From: an uncultured beta proteobacterium
Lineage (GTDB): Bacteria > Pseudomonadota > Gammaproteobacteria > Burkholderiales > Burkholderiaceae_A
DNA length: 50,089 nucleotides
Assembly: GCA_902586195.1 (NCBI GenBank)
Contig: CACIGF010000005.1
Span: forward strand, 1-50,089
Direction of reading: 5' to 3'
This document shows, piece by piece, positions 1 through 7,418 of the stretch. The notes beneath the pieces are model-generated. The model was given only the letters and a program-made list of their open reading frames with translations, was not told the origin of the DNA and did not search any database. Position numbers and translations under genes: made by a program. Each line of letters begins with the position of its first letter. The stretch's first letter is position 1.

Positions 1-409
1 CAACTGTTGTTTTACCGTCAGTGCCAGTTACTGCGGTTACATTCAACTTATCAGAAGGGTTGTCATAAAAACCTGCAGCAATAAAGCCAATATAATCTTT
101 TAAATTATCCCAGAAAAAAGTCTTGCAGTTCTGTGGAAGATTTTCCAGCAGTCGACGGATTTTTTTGTCCGTAATAATTGCATTTGGACACTTATCCCTA
201 AGTTTATTTATCAAAAAATCAACTCCAAAATTTTCTCCTGGCAACAAGACAAAAACATCCCCTTTTTTTATAAACTTTGTAGTGTCTGTTAAATTTGAAT
301 TAGGGAATAAGTGAGATAATTTTTGACCAAAAATCATCGCATCATCCTTGAATTCAGGATTCCAATCAACCGAAATTCTTTCAGAGTAGTCATAAGTAAG
401 GGTCATCAT
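1..409 (-). CDS. murE: UDP-MurNAc-tripeptide ligase MurE, N-terminal part (cut by window edge)
   Basis: Adds the third peptide residue (meso-DAP in Gram-negatives) to UDP-MurNAc-L-Ala-D-Glu in the cytoplasm. Only the first ~136 codons lie in the window. Translating the minus strand from 409 gives an open frame that ends at the edge with VTGTDGKTTV, the Mur-ligase P-loop, where the usual form is GTNGKT, so an Asp replaces the Asn. The start is ATGATGA: the first ATG (409) overlaps the ftsI stop (406-408) and the second ATG (406) is in the same frame, so translation is probably coupled to ftsI. Its place directly after ftsI is the normal dcw order. Identity rests on the P-loop and context, since the N-terminal uridine-binding domain is poorly conserved. 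Confidence 0.88.
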   Translation of the reverse strand, partial: MMTLTYDYSERISVDWNPEFKDDAMIFGQKLSHLFPNSNLTDTTKFIKKGDVFVLLPGENFGVDFLINKLRDKCPNAIITDKKIRRLLENLPQNCKTFFWDNLKDYIGFIAAGFYDNPSDKLNVTAVTGTDGKTTV

Positions 410-2148
410 CTTTTTCCAAATATTTGTGCAGTTTTTGGAAAAATTTGATCATTTGGATCAGGAGACATTTGAAAATCTCTCAATGCCGATGCTGCTATTT
501 TTGAAAAAATAGGTGCTGCAACTTTTCCTCCAGTTTTCGATTTGGTAGGTTCGTCAACCCTTATCGCAGCGATGAAACGTGGGTTACTACTAGGAGCAAA
601 CCCTACATATGAGGCGATGTATTTATTCGTAGAGTATTTCCCATTCTCAATTTTTCTCGTGGTGCCGGTTTTTCCAGCAACTGAATAACCGTCTACTCTT
701 GCTGCCTTTCCAGTTCCATTGACTCCAGAGGCCTCAACAAGCATTTTCTCCATTTCTGCCACGACATATTCTGAAAATATTGGGGTTTTTTGACCCACGC
801 GATCAAGAAAAGAAATCTTAATTGGAAGAATGTAACCGTTTTGTGTGAAAACAGTATAAGCTCTCGCAAGCTGAATTAAAGTTACATCAACACCATAGCC
901 ATAAGAAATGGTTGCTTGATTTATATCTTCCCATGATTTCCATTTTGGTAAAGTCCCATTTCGCATACCCAACAACGGTAAATCGGGAGATTTCCCAAAT
1001 CCAAGTAAATTCAGGTAGTGATACATTGCATTTGAAGGGATTTTTAAAGCCACTTTCACAGTTCCAACATTGCTTGACTTTGCTAATACTTCCCTTATCG
1101 TCAATTTACCAAAAGAACGTTCATCTTGTAGTTTTTTTCCATTTACTTCAATAAAACCAGGAGCAGTCTGAATTATAGAACCCGCAGTTATAATGCCTTC
1201 TTGTAAAGCCGTAGCTATGGCAAAAGGCTTTAGTGTTGATCCAGGCTCGTATTGATCAGTAACAGCTCTATTTCTTACCTCATCTAAATTTAAATCCTTC
1301 CTGTCACTCGGGTCAGCAGCAGGAACATTTACAATAGACAGAATATCTCCCGTCCTTGCGTCCAACAAAACTATTGATACAGATTTGGCTCCGTAACTTC
1401 TTTTAGCCGCTAATGCCTCTCTATATACGATTGACTGAATACCGGCATCTACTGTTAGCTGAACATCTTGACCAGGTTGTGGTGTTCTCACAATCGTCTC
1501 GTCAAACGCAACGTTACCACTTTCTATTAATAACTTCTTCTGTCCTGGGCTGCCACGCAAATAATGATCAAAAGATTTTTCAATTCCTTCAATGCCCCTG
1601 TCATCATCAACTGAGGTTAGCCCAACAAGAGTTGAAAATGCCTCCTTAAATGGATAATCTCTCTGGTAAAATTTTTCGAACTCGACTCCATTCAACCTTA
1701 GGCGCCTTATTTCTTCAACTGCGTTCTTGTCGATAGAATTTTCTAATCGAAAATACCGAGAGGCCTTTCGTATTTGGGCCAAAAGATCATCCGGGTTGTA
1801 TCCCACCAGAGAGCAGAATAATGTTAGTGCGTCACCTTCATGAGCAAACTTGGCAGGAACAATACCTACTTTATAGTTCAGTACACTTGATGCAAGAATC
1901 TCTCCATTCCTGTCAAAAATCTTACCTCGGATCGCTGGCATCTCAACATACTTCGTATACGTTTTTTCGGCCTTCCTTTGCCACTGTTCTACATTTAAAA
2001 ACTGTAAATAAAATGCCCTGCAAATCACAACAAAAAAAGCAAATAAAAACATTACCAAAGTGATTTTTGAACGCCATGCCGTTGCCCTTCGAATTTCTAG
2101 TGTCGAGAAACCTATTTTGTTCGAGGGTTGTATTGGCTTTAACCTCAT
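406..2148 (-). CDS. ftsI: Peptidoglycan D,D-transpeptidase FtsI (PBP3)
   Basis: Septal cross-linking enzyme of the divisome, anchored in the inner membrane. The 580-residue protein has one N-terminal membrane segment (about 29-46), a PBP-dimer/pedestal domain that begins near residue 68 with GKIFDRNG, and a transpeptidase domain. All three catalytic motifs are visible: SxxK as GSTLKP (Ser304, Lys307), SxN as SSN (358-360) and KTG (493-495). Length fits the family (about 560-610). It overlaps ftsL by 4 bases (2145-2148) and the murE start by 4 bases, so the dcw genes are read as one tightly coupled message from the mraZ promoter. Confidence 0.96.
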   Translation of the reverse strand: MRLKPIQPSNKIGFSTLEIRRATAWRSKITLVMFLFAFFVVICRAFYLQFLNVEQWQRKAEKTYTKYVEMPAIRGKIFDRNGEILASSVLNYKVGIVPAKFAHEGDALTLFCSLVGYNPDDLLAQIRKASRYFRLENSIDKNAVEEIRRLRLNGVEFEKFYQRDYPFKEAFSTLVGLTSVDDDRGIEGIEKSFDHYLRGSPGQKKLLIESGNVAFDETIVRTPQPGQDVQLTVDAGIQSIVYREALAAKRSYGAKSVSIVLLDARTGDILSIVNVPAADPSDRKDLNLDEVRNRAVTDQYEPGSTLKPFAIATALQEGIITAGSIIQTAPGFIEVNGKKLQDERSFGKLTIREVLAKSSNVGTVKVALKIPSNAMYHYLNLLGFGKSPDLPLLGMRNGTLPKWKSWEDINQATISYGYGVDVTLIQLARAYTVFTQNGYILPIKISFLDRVGQKTPIFSEYVVAEMEKMLVEASGVNGTGKAARVDGYSVAGKTGTTRKIENGKYSTNKYIASYVGFAPSSNPRFIAAIRVDEPTKSKTGGKVAAPIFSKIAASALRDFQMSPDPNDQIFPKTAQIFGKR

Positions 2149-2423
2149 TTATTTGTTTCTACTTTCAATGTAATCGTGTTTTTTGAATTAATTGGAACCA
2201 TGTTTAAATCATTCTCTGCAATCAATTCGATTCTTGCCTTATCTCTGAGCTTACTTAACAATTTTTTATAATCAGTAATTTCTCCGTGAAGCTTTTGTTG
2301 ATATTGAATTTGCCTTTGAGATTCTTCATAGAGAACTCTATATGCGTGCCGTGAATCTATTAACGAGATTGACGATGCAGCAATTAAAAAGATCAAAACA
2401 ACATCTTTTATTCCTAAATCCAT
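2145..2423 (-). CDS. ftsL: Cell division protein FtsL
   Basis: Small bitopic divisome protein that pairs with FtsB and FtsQ. The 92-residue product has a short cytoplasmic start, one hydrophobic segment at about residues 8-24 and then a periplasmic stretch rich in Gln, Glu and Lys (about 28-70) that could form the expected coiled coil. Sequence conservation in FtsL is low, so the call rests on size, topology and position between rsmH and ftsI. It overlaps rsmH by 10 bases and ftsI by 4. Confidence 0.88.
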   Translation of the reverse strand: MDLGIKDVVLIFLIAASSISLIDSRHAYRVLYEESQRQIQYQQKLHGEITDYKKLLSKLRDKARIELIAENDLNMVPINSKNTITLKVETNK

Positions 2424-3442
2424 TCTTTACCCTGTTTAGCACAAATTATTTCTCCCACTCGTAATAAAGCACTCCTTGAGCGGGGATTTTCCTGAATACT
2501 TTCTCTAGAAGGTTTTATTTTTTTTATTTCTTTAATCGTGCAATTTGGAAACTTAATCGTATCCTTATCAGAAAAAAAACCTAATCGTTTTGGATGAGCA
2601 CTATAGTTATTGCTTTGTGCTGTTTGGGGCCGCATGGAAAACTTTACCAGCCTGTGTTCCAAGGAGTGAAAACTTATTACAGAAAGGCGCCCACTATGGC
2701 TCACAATCATTGGAATTTGTTCTAAAAGGTCTTTTAAATCCTCTATTTCATTATTAATGAAAATTCTAAGTGCCTGAAATGTTTTCGTGGCAGGGTGAGT
2801 TTTGTAATAATGTCGCTTTCTTTTCCCGTCTATCACACCAAACACAAGATCAGCAAGGTCTGAAGTTGTTTTGGGAAATTGTTTGCTCGCACCACAATCT
2901 TGATCGTCCCTACGCAGAATTAACTCCGAGGCTATAAAAGAAGATAGTTTCTCGTCTCCGAAATCTTTTAAAACTTTTTCAATCTGTAGGAAGGTGGCTC
3001 CCATCAACCATTGGTAAACTGTTTGACCTCTAGAGGTATTCATTCTCATATCCAGCGGGCCTGTCTTTTGAAATGAAAAGCCTCTACCAGCAGAGTCAAT
3101 CTGTGGACTGGAAAGACCAAGGTCCAGTAAAACACCATTTACTTTTTCTATTTTTAAACTTTTTAACAAATTACCTAATTCTGAAAAACTTCCGTGGTGA
3201 AGGAATAGTCGTTTATCGTTCAAAGCTTTGGCATACTCAATAGCCTCAGGATCCTTATCTATCGCAATTAACTTTCCATCAAATCCTAAACGCGATAATA
3301 TTTCAACACTGTGGCCGCCCCTGCCAAAAGTTGCATCAACATAAGTTCCGCCGGAACAAATTTTCAACCCATCAACCGCTTCTTCTAGAAAAACTGGTTG
3401 GTGTAAATAATTCCCTCGCGAATTTGAAGATGTTTCATTCAT
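2414..3442 (-). CDS. rsmH: 16S rRNA (cytosine(1402)-N(4))-methyltransferase RsmH (MraW)
   Basis: Methylates N4 of C1402 in the ribosomal P site using SAM. Family motifs are clear: HQPVFLEEAVDGL at the start, the SAM loop VDATFGRGGHS, DKDP, LDLGLSSPQID and GPLDMRM, and near the end the conserved VISFHSLEHRLVK. A longer frame begins at a TTG (3457), but the ATG at 3442 has a good AGGG ribosome site 6 bases upstream and cuts the overlap with mraZ from 23 to 8 bases, so I chose 3442 (342 residues). Normal position after mraZ. Confidence 0.95.
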   Translation of the reverse strand: MNETSSNSRGNYLHQPVFLEEAVDGLKICSGGTYVDATFGRGGHSVEILSRLGFDGKLIAIDKDPEAIEYAKALNDKRLFLHHGSFSELGNLLKSLKIEKVNGVLLDLGLSSPQIDSAGRGFSFQKTGPLDMRMNTSRGQTVYQWLMGATFLQIEKVLKDFGDEKLSSFIASELILRRDDQDCGASKQFPKTTSDLADLVFGVIDGKRKRHYYKTHPATKTFQALRIFINNEIEDLKDLLEQIPMIVSHSGRLSVISFHSLEHRLVKFSMRPQTAQSNNYSAHPKRLGFFSDKDTIKFPNCTIKEIKKIKPSRESIQENPRSRSALLRVGEIICAKQGKEWI

Positions 3443-3830
3443 TTTTGGCCCTGACAATTTCCTTATGCCGCCCTAATCTCTTTGCATCCCATATTTCTAG
3501 ATGCTCTCCTACCCCCAGCATAATGACCTCTTTGTTAATGCTAGCTCCTGATCTAAGCATAGGAGCAATAAGAACTCTCCCAGATTTATCTAACTCGGGT
3601 GTATCGCTCAAACCTATCCAAAATCTTTTTTCTATTTCGGTACCGGACTTTAAAAGAACTCTTGTCCTTTCTGTCCAAATATTGTGAGGCATCATTACGA
3701 GGCACCCAAAGTTACTTTCAACAATCGCTAAATAAGTCAATCCATTAGAGACGAGAAGAGGCCTATATTTTACCGGAACGGTAATTCGACCTTTAGAATC
3801 TAAGCTGAGGGACGAGATTCCGTGGAACAT
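3435..3830 (-). CDS. mraZ: Transcriptional regulator MraZ
   Basis: DNA-binding AbrB/SpoVT-fold protein that represses its own dcw operon in the bacteria studied. It has the two tandem MraZ half-domains: the first with SLDSKGRITVPVKYR near residue 10, the second with LDKSGRVLIAPMLR near residue 80. At 131 residues it is somewhat short for the family (about 140-152), with a trimmed C-terminus. It is the first gene of the minus-strand cluster. Upstream lie four 10-bp repeats of the type MraZ binds (3890-3929), so autoregulation is likely. Confidence 0.95.
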   Translation of the reverse strand: MFHGISSLSLDSKGRITVPVKYRPLLVSNGLTYLAIVESNFGCLVMMPHNIWTERTRVLLKSGTEIEKRFWIGLSDTPELDKSGRVLIAPMLRSGASINKEVIMLGVGEHLEIWDAKRLGRHKEIVRAKNE

Positions 3831-3889
3831 TTTTTTTAGCGGTGAAGTAATTGGTTAAGTTAAAATAAAAAACATATGAAATTAAAGCT

Positions 3890-3929
3890 ATTTTTCCACA
3901 AAAATGCACAAAAATGCACTTATTCCCAC
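3890..3929 (-). promoter_or_regulatory. Probable MraZ operator: four 10-bp GTG repeats
   Basis: On the minus strand four successive decamers begin with GTG: GTGGGAATAA, GTGCATTTTT, GTGCATTTTT, GTGGAAAAAT. MraZ is known to bind direct TGGG-type repeats at 10-bp spacing upstream of mraZ. The outer copies match that core, while the two inner copies have GTGCA instead. The first copy overlaps the -10 box of the promoter described next. Function is inferred from position and periodicity. Confidence 0.72.
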
Positions 3930-3956
3930 TTTAGAAGAAAGGTAAAAAATGGTCAA
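3928..3956 (-). promoter_or_regulatory. Promoter of the mraZ/dcw operon
   Basis: Reading the minus strand, TTGACC (3951-3956) is followed after exactly 17 bases by TAAAGT (3928-3933), a sigma70-like pair. It points into mraZ with a leader of about 90 bases. The -10 box touches the first MraZ-type repeat, which suits repression by occlusion. This lies in the 251-base gap between mraZ and the M48 protease gene; I see no further gene in that gap. Confidence 0.6.
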
Positions 3957-4081
3957 GTAATTATGTAAAATTAAGGATAATTGGGTAGTTAGAGCTAGAA
4001 TTTTTCAATACAATACTTGTCTGAGCATAAAAAAATACTTATTTCATTTCGTAATTTTCATAGCGGGGGCATTTAGTAAGA

Positions 4082-5371
4082 GTGGCTGATCTAAATATTT
4101 ACAATATCATTATATTTTTCATTATCTTATCTTTTTTATTTCAAGTAATTTTAGATAAAATACAGATTAAATATCTGACTAATAACCTAAATTTTATTCC
4201 TGAAAGATTTAAAAAAAGTATTTCAATAGATGACCATAAGAAATCAATAGAGTACGCCAGGGACAAACTCGACCATCGAATTAAACGAAACATTGTGGAC
4301 ATCTTGTTTTTAGGAGTTTTGACAATTGGAGGGTTATTGGATGGCTTAACTCAATACACTTACATGTTGAGCTTAAGTCTGGAAGTCAACACTGTTTTGG
4401 CGGGTTCGCTACTTGTTTTGTTTTTTTACTGCATCGTATTTTTAGTTGACGTTCCATTTAGCTTGTACAAGCAGTTCGTAATTGAGGAACGCCATGGATT
4501 CAACAAGATGACTTTTCGGTTGTGGTTTACTGACCTTGCAAAAAATATAGCTCTGTCTGGTGTTCTATTTTTTCCAATTATATATCTTGTCCTTTTTCTA
4601 ATAACGAACCGAATGGAAATAGGGGTGCTATGGTGGATCCTACTATGGGCATTAGTTGTTCTTTTGTCTGTATCTTTTATGATTATTTTTCCATTAATCA
4701 TCGCTCCCATTTTCAATAAATTTTCGCCAATCGAAAATGGACTGCTAAAAGAAAGATTAGAAAAGCTTCTTACTCGATGCAAATTTAAGTCAAAAGGACT
4801 TTTTACTATGGACGGAAGTAAACGCAGCGCTCATGGAAACGCTTATTTTGCCGGTATTGGGAGAGCTAAAAGGATCGTCCTTTTTGACACGCTTATAGAA
4901 AAACTAAACGAAAAAGAAATAGAGGCGGTATTAGCTCACGAGGTAGGTCACTATAAATGTGGGCATATACCTTCCCGTTTATTAGTAAGTGCACTTATGT
5001 CTTTTGGTTTTTTCTTCTTTTTAGGTTTATTCATAGATGATCAGTTATTCTTTCTAAGTTTTGGAATATCAATCGAAACAGCGAACGTCATAGAAAACTC
5101 GGGGATTTTGTCCGCCTCATTCTTTATTGTATTTTTTTACATCATGCCTAACGCACTATTTCCTTTGCGTCCTCTTACCTCTATTTTGTCAAGAAAGCAT
5201 GAATTTGAAGCCGACAGCTACGCTGCCGAAAATGCAGAAGCAAATCAATTAATCTCTGCCTTGATAAAACTGTACAAAGAAAATTCTGCCCCCATTATTA
5301 CTAATAAGTGGTTTTCTTTATTTTATGACAGCCATCCAAATGCTTTAGCCAGAATTAATGCACTTGAATAA
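4082..5371 (+). CDS. M48 family metalloprotease, CaaX prenyl protease 1 (Ste24) type
   Basis: Integral-membrane zinc endopeptidase. The 429-residue protein has multiple hydrophobic segments (about 7-24, 72-90, 100-125, 155-175, 182-212, 300-330, 340-360). The zinc motif is HEVGH (His286, Glu287, His290), and the third ligand region is SRKHEFEAD (Glu374). An N-terminal Peptidase_M48_N-like half precedes the catalytic half, so it is the long Ste24 form and not the short HtpX form. Bacterial homologs are thought to act in membrane protein quality control; the substrate is unknown. The start is GTG with a weak ribosome site. Its stop lies about 6 bases from the 3' end of the convergent rnpB. Confidence 0.9.
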   Translation: MADLNIYNIIIFFIILSFLFQVILDKIQIKYLTNNLNFIPERFKKSISIDDHKKSIEYARDKLDHRIKRNIVDILFLGVLTIGGLLDGLTQYTYMLSLSLEVNTVLAGSLLVLFFYCIVFLVDVPFSLYKQFVIEERHGFNKMTFRLWFTDLAKNIALSGVLFFPIIYLVLFLITNRMEIGVLWWILLWALVVLLSVSFMIIFPLIIAPIFNKFSPIENGLLKERLEKLLTRCKFKSKGLFTMDGSKRSAHGNAYFAGIGRAKRIVLFDTLIEKLNEKEIEAVLAHEVGHYKCGHIPSRLLVSALMSFGFFFFLGLFIDDQLFFLSFGISIETANVIENSGILSASFFIVFFYIMPNALFPLRPLTSILSRKHEFEADSYAAENAEANQLISALIKLYKENSAPIITNKWFSLFYDSHPNALARINALE

Positions 5372-5376
5372 TAAAG

Positions 5377-5728
5377 TGCGAAGCAAGTCTATAGGCCGGA
5401 TTCTGTCCAAATCTTTTTCAGATTCTGTGCGATCATCCATCTTGGCTTACCATTACTGATAAACTCTAGCCACCTACCCGCATGCTCAGCCGAACAGACC
5501 TTTCAGTAATTAACCGTGCACATGCCTACTTGGTGTTGCTCCAGGTGGAGGTTACCCGTTTCACATCTGTATTTGCGAACAAATACTTCCTCGTCTCTGT
5601 GGCCCTATTCATCGCCTTCAGACATCTATGATGACCTATTGCGTACGGCCGTTAGCCGTCACCCTTGTTCTAGGAGTCCGGACCTTCCTCTACATAAAAA
5701 TGCAGCGATCGCCCAACTTGCTCCGCGT
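5377..5728 (-). ncRNA. rnpB: RNase P RNA (M1 RNA), bacterial type A
   Basis: Catalytic RNA that removes the 5' leader of precursor tRNAs, together with the RnpA protein. On the minus strand the hallmark GAGGAAGGTCCGGACT (5675-5690) lies near the 5' end and ACAGAATCCGGCCTATAGA (5388-5406) near the 3' end; both match universally conserved RNase P cores. The ends were set by the P1 stem, where CGGAGCAAG (5717-5725) pairs with CTTGCTTCG (5379-5387), so the true ends may differ by a few bases. TATTAT at 5733-5738 is a plausible -10 box; the -35 is unclear. This gene fills the only gap above 300 bases in the window. Confidence 0.95.
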
Positions 5729-5787
5729 CTATATAATACTCAAAAGTCGATTAAAATATCCAAAAAATATAAATTCTGGAGATAATT

Positions 5788-6345
5788 ATTAAAAGATTTC
5801 TTCCCAAAAAAGAGGCTATTTTACAAAATAAATTTGTAAAGTGGATTGGACCTGCTTTAAAAAACCCTCAGTTGTGGCGTTTTAGCAGGCGAGGCGTAGC
5901 CTTAGGTGTTGCAATCGGTATTTTCTTTGGATTTCTTATGCCTTTAGCTCAAATCCCTGCGTCAGCCATTGCTGCCACTGTTTTCAGAGCAAACGTACCC
6001 ACTGCGATTGGAAGTACGCTCGTTACAAACCCAGTTACGTTTGCTCCGATATACGTTATTGCCTATAAAGTTGGTGTAGTTTTACTCGGAAAGACTCCAA
6101 ATAAAGACTCTCTCGAAAAAGTTTCCAAAGGAATTACTCCCACTGATCAGACTAACACTCTCACGGAGAAAAATAATACAAACCTTCTCAACAACTTTCT
6201 GAACGTCAGCAAACCCCTGGTAATTGGTCTAGCGATCTTTGCTCTGGTGGGGGGATTCGTCACTTATGTTGTTATCTTGTGGTCATGGTGGGTCTGGATA
6301 AAAATCAAGAGGAAACGGAGAACGAGCAAACGAAAAATTAATTAA
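5788..6345 (+). CDS. DUF2062 membrane protein
   Basis: Conserved DUF2062 family, molecular role unknown. From about residue 29 the sequence reads WRFSRRGVALGVAIG, followed by a Gly/Pro-rich hydrophobic hairpin and TNPVTFAPIYVIAYKVG, typical of the family, and a C-terminal membrane segment ending in a basic tail. A TTG at 5872 would remove the conserved N-terminus. The open frame continues upstream, and from 5788 it reads KRFLPKKEAI and NPQLWRFSRR, as in family members. The only codon well placed after the GGAG at 5778-5781 is ATT at 5788 (6-base spacer), giving 185 residues, so an ATT start is proposed. Divergent from rnpB; the 3' end overlaps pyrC by 8 bases. Confidence 0.78.
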   Translation: MKRFLPKKEAILQNKFVKWIGPALKNPQLWRFSRRGVALGVAIGIFFGFLMPLAQIPASAIAATVFRANVPTAIGSTLVTNPVTFAPIYVIAYKVGVVLLGKTPNKDSLEKVSKGITPTDQTNTLTEKNNTNLLNNFLNVSKPLVIGLAIFALVGGFVTYVVILWSWWVWIKIKRKRRTSKRKIN

Positions 6346-7414
6346 CTACCTGCCAGTCAAGAGCCTCACCGTGAACAAAGGGGACAATCTTTTCTCCCTT
6401 CTCGGTCATGAAAAAATTATTTGGAATGTTATTCGTTTGTACCAGTTTTAATTTTTCTTTATTAACAGGGAGACCATAAAACTTAGCGCCATTTAAACTT
6501 GCAAAGTTCTCAAGGTTTTCAAGCTTACCCTCTGCATAAAATACTTCTGCATATTTTGCTAGTGCAAATGGAGCAGAAAAGCAACCAGCACAACCACAGC
6601 TAGACTCTTTCTCACCGATTAAATGCGGAGCCGAATCGGTACCAAGAAAGAATTTCTCATTACTGTCTGCTGTAACAGCATGAACCAAAGAACCCCGATC
6701 CGCCTCTTTTTTTAATAATGGAGCACAATACTTATGGGGGCGCAATTTTCCCGCTAAAAGGCTATTTCGATTGTAAGCTAAATGCTGCGGGGTTACACTT
6801 GCAACAACATTTTCATTTTGATCATTTACAAAATTAACAGCATCCGATGTTGATATATGTTCGAAAACAACACGTAAATTTGGGAATCTTCTTGTCATAG
6901 GATCAAAACTCTCTTCGATAAACCTTGCCTCCCTATCAAATACATCTACTTCTGGATTAATACTTTCCCCATGGACACACAATACAATATCTAGTTTTTC
7001 CATATGCTCAAATACTCTGTAATAAGACTCAAATTCGGAAACACCAAAAGTTGAATTGGTGGTGGCCCCTGCCGGATAAAATTTCACAGCTAGAACGTCA
7101 GGAGACTCGGAGACCAGTTTTAATTCTTGATATGATATTTCTGAATTAAGATAGATTGTCATGTAAGGGTTAAAACTCGAAGAGGAATCAATATTTTCTT
7201 CCCTAATTTTCTCCAGAACTTTCCTGTTGGCAACACAAATTCGGTTTTTGTATTCCTCTGCCATCTTTACTGTGGTGATAGGTGGGGATAAGTTTGGCAT
7301 TACTAGAGCCCTTTGAAAATGGTTAGATGTCGAAAAAATAACAGCCTCTAATAAATCACCATCCCGCAAATGAAGATGCCAATCGTCCGGTTTAATAATC
7401 GTTATTGACTTCAT
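6338..7414 (-). CDS. pyrC: Dihydroorotase PyrC (class II)
   Basis: Interconverts carbamoyl-aspartate and dihydroorotate in pyrimidine synthesis; binuclear zinc enzyme of the cytoplasm. The 358-residue length matches the E. coli-type enzyme. Metal ligands are all visible: HLH in DDWHLHLRDGD (His13, His15), the lysine to be carboxylated in AVKFYPAGAT (Lys111), His148 in CVHGE, His186 in FEHIS and Asp260 in GTDSAPH. It is last in a minus-strand run and starts 4 bases after the glycerate kinase stop, so the two are probably cotranscribed. Confidence 0.96.
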   Translation of the reverse strand: MKSITIIKPDDWHLHLRDGDLLEAVIFSTSNHFQRALVMPNLSPPITTVKMAEEYKNRICVANRKVLEKIREENIDSSSSFNPYMTIYLNSEISYQELKLVSESPDVLAVKFYPAGATTNSTFGVSEFESYYRVFEHMEKLDIVLCVHGESINPEVDVFDREARFIEESFDPMTRRFPNLRVVFEHISTSDAVNFVNDQNENVVASVTPQHLAYNRNSLLAGKLRPHKYCAPLLKKEADRGSLVHAVTADSNEKFFLGTDSAPHLIGEKESSCGCAGCFSAPFALAKYAEVFYAEGKLENLENFASLNGAKFYGLPVNKEKLKLVQTNNIPNNFFMTEKGEKIVPFVHGEALDWQVVN

Positions 7415-7418
7415 TAAT

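Noticed and set aside
3890-3929. Four short direct repeats as a possible CRISPR fragment or tandem repeat
   Set aside because: The 10-bp unit, lack of spacers and location before mraZ fit a protein operator instead.
5516-5785. 89-residue open frame on the plus strand
   Set aside because: It runs across the RNase P RNA gene in antisense and shows no protein features; the RNA explains the conservation.
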